Of a stretch of DNA of 64,000 bases, positions 56,754 to 64,000 are shown piece by piece. The translations under genes were made by a program, and so were the position numbers. This DNA is from Rehmannia glutinosa (taxonomy: Eukaryota > Streptophyta > Magnoliopsida > Lamiales > Orobanchaceae): assembly GCA_016081115.2 (NCBI GenBank), contig JABTTQ020001091.1, positions 62,001 to 126,000 on the forward strand, in the 5' to 3' direction. Position 1 is the first letter of the stretch; each line of letters begins with the position of its first letter. The notes under the pieces are model-generated. The model was not told the DNA's origin and searched no databases. It saw only the letters and a program-made list of their open reading frames with translations.

Positions 56754-58960
56754 ATGGCATCCTCTTCCTCTCCTCACTCAACACCGCTTGACGCGGTTGT
56801 CGCCGACTTAGAACGGTGGCGATGATGGCCAGACTCTGTTCCTCCGCCACTTTCCCTCGGTGTCCGCCCATCGGACCGACCGATGAATCTAGCTCAGATT
56901 CAGTCGTGATTTCGACACAATAGAGATCCGAGCTCGTGCTCAAGGTCCCTTACTTGTATATCCTCATGATTTTAAGGGGACCACCTTATCGACCCCAATC
57001 TTCAAACCCTTAAAAGAACCCCCAAATTCCGTCCCTCTTTCAAACTCTATCTTCCTCAAAGACTCGGCCGACCTAACTAACCTCCACCCAATGCCTATCC
57101 TTCTTCGTAGGTCGGATAGAGGCGGCCTCCGATTTCCCATCCATCCATTCATGGGTGGGGTATCCGAGTTCTCCCAGTGCCTTTAAATCAACTAGCCCGA
57201 ACTCATTTCAGTATCTCAGCGCAAACTTCATTATTTTGACTAAGTATTTAGACATAGAACCCACTCTAGATCTTTTTGCCCTATTCCAAATAAAGAGCTC
57301 AAACACCAAGGGGTTTTCTACATCACCTCCCGAGGTGATGCTCGATTCTAAGCAAGTATCCTTCCTCCAACAAATTACGGAAGGACAAATATTTTTTCAT
57401 TTCCTCCCCGAGCTTGGGGTTCCTATTGCTTGGACTGGACCCTTCCACTTCAACGCAAACACAACCCCAGAGATCGGTCTCCCGACCTCCAGGCTCAGAT
57501 AAATAAACTCACTTTGGTCAAGTATGACCTCTCTCGCCTTATAACCCCTTCTCTTCTGTACTACTTTGAGCTGAGCCCCATCGTGGCTCCCTTGCCTTGC
57601 GACATTGGTAATTGTCTTTTTTGCAATTGATTTATTTTATTCTTACTCACTAGCTAATCTTTCCTCTTTGTGCGAGATATGTTCATGGCACGGATGGTCA
57701 TTGGCCGAATTTGGATGATGAGGAGCAAGTCCTTGCTCCTGGCTCACAACCTCCTTCATCCAGTCGATCGCTCTTCCACGCCCGGGAGGTCGGCCTCTCT
57801 CCACTTCGGCGACCGGACACGATTTGCAGATGATGGCCGATCTTGCGGCCCAGAGCTCAACCTTCTATCCGACCTCCCCCTCCCAAAGAGGCTATCGGCA
57901 CAAAGACAGGGAGCGCCAAGAGGACGAAGAACACTCCACCTCCTGCTGCTCTCTCTCTCTCTCGCACTCCCATTCATACACCCAATCAAACCTTCTTCAC
58001 AGGCAATTTCATCCTGAAGAACAACGATGGAACCTTTGCCATTCAATATGTTTGGCAACATTGCCAGAACCCGCCAACCGCGTGGAGAAACTCGGCGATC
58101 TTTGGTGGTGACTTCATTCTGCTAAACCACTCAAAGCCGAGGCACAGCTAGCCGCCCTGATCTCCCAAGCTCGGGTTGGCTTTGTCGATCCTTCCCAAAG
58201 TGCCGAGCTTCACAGTTCTAAGAAGGAGGTCATCCGGCTGAAAGCTCGGGAGACTAAACTCTAGAGGAGAACCGCAGGTACAAGGAAGGGGAAGAGGTCA
58301 ACAAGTGCGGTGGTGGCTTCTCAGAGGCCAAAATAAAGGCTGGAGCGATAATGCTGACCTCAAGACCGAGATAAGCGATCTCCAGATCCGATGTCTTTGT
58401 CGACAATCGACCAAGCCCGAGGGCGTGGAAGGCTGAGTCGGCAAATTTTTCACCTCCGAGGGCTCTTCCATAGTTCGAGGCCATTCGGGAGAGGGTGAAA
58501 CAAGCCTTTCTAAGCTCTAAGGAATTTATCGGAGTTCTCTGTATCGCCATGGAGTACTATGGCTTTGCTTTTGACCAGGCCGAGCTTCAACTCGGGGAAC
58601 ACGGTATCACTACCGAGCCCCTTCGATCGCCGAGGTCCCGAAGGATCTGCCCGACCCCAAAGGCTTCGTGTTTTCGAGCGAGGCGGAGCGTCTCAGCCTC
58701 GCTCATGTGGAGGAGTTCATAGAGTCTTATCTGCTCCTTTTTATCTCTCCTTTGCTCCCGCTCCAGTTCGGGTCCTTCACAAGCTCCTGGAGCTCGTCAT
58801 CCTCTCAGCTTCCTCGCAGTCAAGTTCGAGGATATCCGGGATGACGATCCTCGAACTCGCTCTCATAGACGATGTGACCATCTCCATGGATGACACGAAT
58901 CCGAGAATATTCCCCCTACTACTTAGGAGTTTAGTTACGCTTTTGTAATTTTCTATCATG
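56754..58960 (+). pseudogene. Antisense ORF of the Tat element (Transposase_28-like)
   Basis: The plus strand opens with MASSSSPHSTPLDAVVADLE at 56754 after a likely leader intron. It continues in shifting frames: FPIHPFMGGV, then SPNSFQYLSANFIILTKYLD and IEPTLDLFALFQIKS (57155-57502), NKLTLVKYDLSRLITP, and a possible donor G|GTAATTG near 57606. This is the pattern of the putative gypsy-type transposon protein domain (Pfam Transposase_28) found as an extra ORF opposite to pol in Retand/Grande-like elements. Function unknown. Many frameshifts; a Glu/Arg-rich coiled part may follow to 58.9 kb. Confidence 0.6.
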
Positions 58961-59080
58961 TACTTGTATTTATTTTGAATGATCAATAAAGTTTCTTCGC
59001 ACTTTCATTTCTCGATCTCTTGTCTATTATTCTTGTAATTATTATTATTTTTTTTTTTTTTTTGCAAAAAGATTAGCATA

Positions 59081-59884
59081 TCGTGCTCTCGTGGCCCCAA
59101 GTATTTGGAGACTAGCTCGAGTGAGCTCCAAATACTTGTCGATTTTCAAGGGAAGCCGGCTGAGCGAGCTCTCGCATGGCCTCGTGGTCCCAAGTATTTG
59201 GAGACTAGCTCGAGTGAGCTCCAAATACTTGTCGATCTTCAAGGAAGGCTGGCTCGGCCGAGCTCCTCGCATGGCCTCGTGGCCCCAAGTATTTGGAGAC
59301 TAGCTCGAGCCGAGCTCCAAATACTTGTCGATCTTCAAGGAAGGTGGCTCGAACCGAGCTCCTCGCATGGCCTCGTGGCCCCAAGTATTTGAGACTAGCT
59401 CGAGCCGAGCTCCAAATACTTGTCGATCTTCAAGGAAGCGGCTCGGCGAGCACCTCGCATGGCCTCGTGGCCCCAAGTATTTGGAGACTAGCTCGGAGAG
59501 CTCCAAATACTTGTCGTCTTCAAGGAAGGCTGGCTCGAGCCGAGCTCTCGCATGGCCTCGTGGCCCAGTATTTGGAGACTAGCTCGAGTGAGCTCCAAAT
59601 ACTTGTCGATCTTCAAGGAAGCTGGCTCGAGCCGAGCTCTCGCATGGCCTCGTGGCCCCAAGTATTTGGAGACTAGCTCGAGTGAGCTCCAAATACTTGT
59701 CGTCTTCAAGGAAGCTCGGCTCGAGCGAGCTCCTCGCATGGCCTCGTGGCCCTAAGTATTTGAGACTAGCTGAGTGAGCTCCAAATACTTGTCGATCTTC
59801 AAGGAAGGCGGCTCGAGCGAGCTCTCGCATGCCTCGTGGCCCAAGTATTTGGAGACTAGCTCGAGTGAGCTCCAAATACTTGTC
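59081..59884. repeat. Nine-copy minisatellite, about 94-bp unit with a hairpin core
   Basis: Units begin near 59090, 59183, 59278, 59374, 59466, 59558, 59651, 59747 and 59836. Each has CTCGTGGCCCCAAGTATTTG, GAGACTAGCTCGAGTGAGC, TCCAAATACTTGTCGATCTT and CAAGGAAG. AAGTATTTGGAG and CTCCAAATACTT are perfect 12-base inverted arms. Units differ mainly by single-base losses in homopolymers. Short frames across it are artefacts of the repetition. Confidence 0.95.
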
Positions 59885-59999
59885 ACTTTTAATCATTTCC
59901 ACTTTCCGAACTCATAATGTAGAGGCGTATCATTTCATTCAAACGAGTAGATTGATTACATCAAATATTTCTCTATTCTAGGAATGATATTTCTTCAAA

Positions 60000-60979
60000 G
60001 TGCGGTTGTTCAAGCCCCTGAGCTTTCGACCTCCGATCTCTTCCGGCTCATCGCACCCGCCAAACACCTTCACTACCCGAAGTGGTCCTTGGTCGCATCC
60101 AATTTCCCTTTGTTTTTGCTAGCATCCGACCTTCTTAAAACCAAATCACCGACCGAAAGGCCCTTTTCTTTACTTTCTTGTCATAAGTGCTTTGATCCTT
60201 CCTCGTGTCTTTTCCATCCGCAAAAATGCCATCTCCCTTTTCTCATTTATCGTATCAATGCCTCTCGGATCAACAGCTCATTAATATTTTCATCAAAATT
60301 ACGGACTCGATGTGTTTCCATCCCGATCTCCATTGGTATGACTGCATCTATGCCATACACCAAATCGAAGTGAGCCTCACTCGCGTGGCCTCGCCGGATT
60401 AGTTCGATAAGCCCCAAAGACCGAACCGAGCTCCCGAACCCATGCTCCTCCCCGCCTTTTCAAGCCGAGCTTTCAATCCTTAGACAAGAATCCTATTAGT
60501 TACCTCCACTTGCCCGTTAGCTTGCGGGTGAGCCACCAAGTGAAGTTTTGCTTGATCTTCATTTCCTCACACCAAGCTCGGATTTACTGCCCCATGACTG
60601 CGTCCCATTATCGATATCAAGGCGAGGCACTCCATACCAACATCTTATGTTTTGCCAAATAAATTTCATCTGATCCTCATTTATCTTAGCAAGAGGTTAC
60701 TGCCTCCAACCCACTTGCTAAAATAGTCGATTGCCACAATCAAGAATTTCCTACGACTGGCGGGAGGAAAGGGACCACGATGTCAATTCCCCATTTTGCA
60801 AATGGACATGCCGAGCTCATCGTCATGAGTTCCTCCGCCGGTCGATGTACCAAAGGTGCATGGATCGACATTTTTCGCATGCTCTCACCAACTTTTTCTT
60901 CATCTTTCAGGTAAGGCCAAAAATACACCCTAAGGACTTTTTCATCAAAATTCTTGCTCCCATGTGGTTCCCACAACAA
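60000..60979 (-). pseudogene. Tat element integrase (broken)
   Basis: 60979-60740 reads RVYFWPYLKDEEKVGESMRK, HAPLVHRPAEELMTMSSACP and FAKWGIDIVVPF, the zinc-finger end and first Asp region of gypsy integrase. Further down a shifted frame has HLVAHPQANGQVEVTNRI (about 60545-60490), the region around the catalytic Glu. Disrupted by several frameshifts. Confidence 0.8.
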
Positions 60980-61032
60980 CCTTCATGTATCTCTCTCGAG
61001 CACATATGTACCCTCTTCTCCACTCAAACACC

Positions 61033-61812
61033 TCAAGCAAAGGCGTAGAAGCCTCTCTTATATAACTTATCCCCGATAATGCAAAAATGTGTCGCCCGAA
61101 TTTTCAGTCGAGCTGCTTCACGCCTACCTGTTGGTAAGACCCCCTCTTTTAAGTAAGCTATGATAGCCGACCTCCAATCCTCTTTCTCCTCAATCTCTCC
61201 GACTTCCAACCCCAGCGACGTTTCTTTTGCTACCAAAAGTGTGATCTGTTTAGCTTGATTCTCCAAGGCCGAACTGGCCAATTTTTCCAGAAAATCCGCG
61301 CGACCATTTTCTTCCCTCGGGACGTGACATATCTTGATTTCTTTCACTCTTCTTTCTAAAGCTCGATATGCTTCAACATACCTCTTCATCCTCTCTTCCC
61401 TTACCTCGAACTCTCCCATAATTTGTTTATGGACGAGCTGAGAGTCCATGTAAATTACCATCCTAACAGCCCCCATCCCAATGGCCATTTGCATCCCTCT
61501 GATGAATGCTTCATACTCTGCCTCATTATTAGATAGCTTGAACTCCAACCTCACAGAAAAGTCATTTTCGATCCTTGCTTGGGTGATCAAAACAATACCA
61601 GCACCACATCCCGAACTCCCTACTGAACCATCCACATAAATCACCCACGCTCCTTCACTGCTATCATTTCTAGTTGATTCTTGAACAAAATCCTCCAAAG
61701 CCTGAGCTTTAATGGCCGATCTGTTCTCGAATCCAATATCATACTCACTCAGCTCGATAGCCCACTTCACTAACCTCCCCGCTACCTCAGGTTTGCTCAT
61801 CACATTTCTCAA
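61033..61812 (-). CDS. Tat element second RNase H (aRNH) segment
   Basis: A 259-residue open frame: NRSAIKAQALEDFVQE, then VIYVDGSVGSSGCGAGIVLI (first catalytic Asp), KLSNNEAEYEAFIRGMQMAI (Glu), MVIYMDSQLVHKQIMGEFEV (Asp), HVPREENGRADFLEKLASSA (Asp). All four acidic residues of RNase HI are visible. Its presence after the ordinary gypsy RNase H is the dual-RNase-H arrangement of Tat elements. Longest intact piece of this pol. Confidence 0.88.
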   Translation of the reverse strand: MRNVMSKPEVAGRLVKWAIELSEYDIGFENRSAIKAQALEDFVQESTRNDSSEGAWVIYVDGSVGSSGCGAGIVLITQARIENDFSVRLEFKLSNNEAEYEAFIRGMQMAIGMGAVRMVIYMDSQLVHKQIMGEFEVREERMKRYVEAYRALERRVKEIKICHVPREENGRADFLEKLASSALENQAKQITLLVAKETSLGLEVGEIEEKEDWRSAIIAYLKEGVLPTGRREAARLKIRATHFCIIGDKLYKRGFYAFA

Positions 61813-61930
61813 TGGAAGATTAGTTCGAACAATTACCTTATGCGAAAGGAAATACGGCCGAAGTCTCCTCGCATGATCACCACCAAAGCCAAACCCGCCT
61901 TCTCGATCTCATATCGCGACTCCGCATTTC

Positions 61931-62254
61931 TCAAAACTTTCTTGACATAGTACGGCCTCTGAATCGATCTCTCTTCTCGATCAAGACCGTGCTAACCCCT
62001 TGCTCCCCTACCGAAAGATAGAGGTATAAGGGCTCACCAAGCAACGGCTTAGTTAGCAATGATAGATCGACCAAGTAATTTTTCAAGTCCTCGAAAGCCC
62101 TTTGGCACTCTTCATCCCGGACAAACTTTTTGGCTTTCCTCAAGACCTTAAAAAAGGGCAAACTTCTCTCTGCAAGGCATGAAATAAAGCGATTCAACGC
62201 TGCTAGCCGACCTGTTAAACACTGCACATCTTTGGCATCCCGAGGTGGTGCCAT
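61931..62254 (-). pseudogene. Tat element RT thumb and first RNase H segment
   Basis: Reads KDVQCLTGRLAALNRFIS, then FEDLKNYLVDLSLLTKPLLG and LYLYLSVGEQGVSTVLI, the connection and start of gypsy RNase H; then frame loss. Confidence 0.8.
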
Positions 62255-62428
62255 CTCTCTAATGGCCCTGACCTTTTAGGATTGGCCTCTATTCCTTTCT
62301 CCGTTACCATGTACCCCGAAACTTTCCCGAGGCGACCCCAAAGGCACACTTTTTGGGGTTCGAAACTTCATCTATACTTCCTCAGGGTGTCAAATGTTTC
62401 GGCCGGGTCATGCACATGATCCTGACTT

Positions 62429-62791
62429 TTATACTTTTGACCAACATATCGTCTCACGTACACTTCCATGTTCGCCGAGCCGCTCCCCAAACATCTTATC
62501 CACCAACCTCGATATGTGGCTCCGCGTTTCTTTAATCCGACGCGGCATTACTACATAGCGGAGAATGTACCAAAAGAGGTGGTGAAGCACACCTCTTTTG
62601 GTCTTCGCTAGCTTTGATATGATGATATCCCTGTGATGCATCCATCATACTAAGCGAGTTCACATCCCCGTCGAATCCACCGGTGATCAATTCGGGGCAA
62701 TGGGTAATAATCTTTAGGGCAAGCACGATTCAAATCCCTAAAGTCCCACACATGCGCCAATCGTCCTCTGTTTTCGGAACCAATCTTTGCA
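62429..62791 (-). pseudogene. Tat element RT palm remnants
   Basis: Frames 62726-62532 and 62641-62429 carry SMMDASQGYHHI and adjacent fragments of the RT palm. The F/YVDD region (about 62460) is shifted: TYVDDMLVKS can be read only across frames. Confidence 0.6.
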
Positions 62792-63580
62792 TTAGATAGC
62801 CGTTCGGAAACTGGATTTCTTTAATATGCCATCTTTCAACAACTTTTGCACCTCCGCCCTAATTATAGCATCTTCTTGGGACCGAAGTTCCTTTCTTTTT
62901 TTTCTACGGCTTATATGATGGATTAACATTAAGCTATGTTCGGCGATGCTTGGATCTATCCCCACCGGGTCTTCCATTGTCCAAGCAAATACATCCACAT
63001 TACTCCTTAAAAACTCCACCAGCTCATCCCTCAATTCGTCCGGCAACTCCTTCCCGACCTTGGTGGCCTTATCAGGGTCACCTGGCACTAGCTCAACCAT
63101 CATCGTTTCATCATTAGGTTGGACATGCTCCACCGGTTCGTCCAACCTAACCAACTTGTCCTTGTTTCTATCATCATCAAAAGCACTCCCCCTTTCTGCC
63201 TTCTGAATACTTTCTACGTACAATTTTCTAGCCATATATTGATCACCATCGACCTCCCCTACTTTCTCTCCCACAGGAAATTTCATTTTTAGATGGTATA
63301 CCGACACCACTGCTTGGAAAGCATTTAGTGTCGGTCTACCTAACATGACATTATAAGAGGACGGTGCATCAACTATCAAAAATCGGATCATTCTAGTTTT
63401 ACGATTAGGCTCCTTTCCCAAAGAGACAGGTAAAGTAATCATACCTATCGGTTGGATCATCCCTCCAGCGAACCCAACCAACGCCGTATCCACCGCTTCC
63501 AAGCCGACCTGGAGGTCCATCTTCTTATAACAATCATAGAATAGGATATCTGCTGAGCTCCCTGTGTCCACAAATACCAT
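62792..63580 (-). CDS. Tat element aspartic protease and pre-RT linker
   Basis: A 262-residue open frame: VFVDTGSSADILFYDCYKKM contains the protease active site DTG(S)SAD. Next come VMLGRPTLNAFQAVVSVYHL, an acidic linker, FLRSNVDVFAWTMEDPVGID and EVQKLLKDGILKK at the start of RT. Typical of the Tat lineage. It ends where the RT frame shifts. Confidence 0.85.
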   Translation of the reverse strand: MVFVDTGSSADILFYDCYKKMDLQVGLEAVDTALVGFAGGMIQPIGMITLPVSLGKEPNRKTRMIRFLIVDAPSSYNVMLGRPTLNAFQAVVSVYHLKMKFPVGEKVGEVDGDQYMARKLYVESIQKAERGSAFDDDRNKDKLVRLDEPVEHVQPNDETMMVELVPGDPDKATKVGKELPDELRDELVEFLRSNVDVFAWTMEDPVGIDPSIAEHSLMLIHHISRRKKRKELRSQEDAIIRAEVQKLLKDGILKKSSFRTAI

Positions 63581-64000
63581 TGCATATCATAATTATAGAT
63601 CGTCATTTGTGATCACCAAAGCATTTGTGAGGTGTCACGATACCCTACAATCATCCGGTCCGAATTGGATTTGCGGCTCTTTGACAGACTGTTCCACCTT
63701 TAATCGTTTCGCACCCGATCTGGTCTTGCGCTCTCACATACTTTTTCCGAGCTCGTCTCGAATCTCCTTCCTCCGGCCTCGACAATCATTCGGATGACCT
63801 CTCGCCGAGGTGGGGCGGAGGTGGAGTAGCTCCTCCCTTTCTCCCCTACGCTCGGCTCCGCCGAGGTTGATGATATCCCCGGTTATCCCTCTTATACTCC
63901 CCTTTTCTCTCCTTTTTGTCGATGTACACAAATTCCCTAAGGTGACTGCTTGAATGAGCGCTCGATCTCATCTCTCGGTGTGTGCACCGATCTGTTGTGT
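63581..64000 (-). pseudogene. Tat element gag/protease junction, broken at the window edge
   Basis: Shifted minus-strand pieces (for example 63931-63734, rich in Arg/Glu) belong to the end of gag. No zinc knuckle was identified inside the window. Confidence 0.45.

Larger units (their letters stand above)
55560..64000 (-). mobile_element. Tat-lineage Ty3/gypsy retrotransposon (truncated by the window)
   Basis: Minus-strand order from the right edge: gag end, aspartic protease, RT, RNase H, a second RNase H, integrase, a spacer with a minisatellite, an ORF on the opposite strand, and an LTR-like region. Two RNase H domains and an extra antisense ORF mark the Tat lineage (Ogre, Retand, Grande type). 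The 5' LTR and most of gag lie outside. Frames are broken throughout. Confidence 0.8.

Noticed and set aside
59081..59884. CRISPR-like array of palindromic repeats
   Set aside because: Units are contiguous with no unique spacers, the genome is a plant, and the array lies inside a gypsy element; it is a minisatellite.
59045..59902. Several 60-130 codon frames with repeated SSSELQILVDLQG-type peptides
   Set aside because: Generated by the 94-bp repeat whose length differs between units; frames break at every indel.

Overview
This is nuclear DNA of a flowering plant, most likely a eudicot. The signs are GT-AG introns, a tRNA-Tyr gene with a 13-nt intron, plant gene families (a type III serine carboxypeptidase, an RD19-type papain-like protease, a DUF4050 protein, a small ARM-repeat protein), AT-rich spacers and many plant transposons. 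The species cannot be named from the sequence. No bacterial operon, CRISPR array or rRNA gene is present.

Host genes. Four protein genes lie on the minus strand, and I rebuilt their exons from splice sites and reading frame. They are a serine carboxypeptidase (10437 to 5131, 9 exons), a DUF4050 gene (25705 to 17694, 5' end unresolved), a cathepsin-F-like cysteine protease (37382 to 34341, 4 exons) and a 219-residue ARM-repeat protein (42847 to 39164, 6 exons, fully open). A tRNA-Tyr(GTA) gene is at 33347-33432 on the plus strand. Both protease genes are complete except for one missing base in a homopolymer. The same kind of loss occurs in the copia pol gene, so base-calling error is a serious alternative to pseudogenisation.

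Mobile DNA fills most of the rest. 2-5 kb: Mutator-like (MULE) TIR element with a 10-bp target-site duplication (TSD). 12.3-16.1 kb: Pack-MULE-like element carrying a patatin-like phospholipase fragment, itself split by a non-autonomous LTR retrotransposon (TSD CATCC). 18.7-23.8 kb: nearly intact Ty1/copia element (161-bp LTRs, TSD ATTAA) inside a DUF4050 intron, next to a tandem copy of its own empty target site. 23.8-24.5 kb: composite SINE. 31.6-32.9 kb: 5'-truncated LINE with a 20-bp TSD. 30.3-31.1 kb and several 200-290 bp sites: MULE-type MITEs with GGG/CCC ends and 9-11 bp TSDs. 55.6-64 kb: a degraded Tat-lineage Ty3/gypsy element with two RNase H domains, an antisense ORF and a nine-copy hairpin minisatellite; it runs off the right edge.

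The most unusual object is at 47.35-54.35 kb. It is a frameshifted endogenous pararetrovirus (Caulimoviridae-like) with a tRNA-Met primer site, coat-protein/zinc-knuckle region, 30K movement protein, aspartic protease, RT and RNase H. It sits inside a TIR transposon that has its own about 10-bp TSD. The domain order (coat region before movement protein) resembles cavemo-/solendoviruses more than badna- or florendoviruses.
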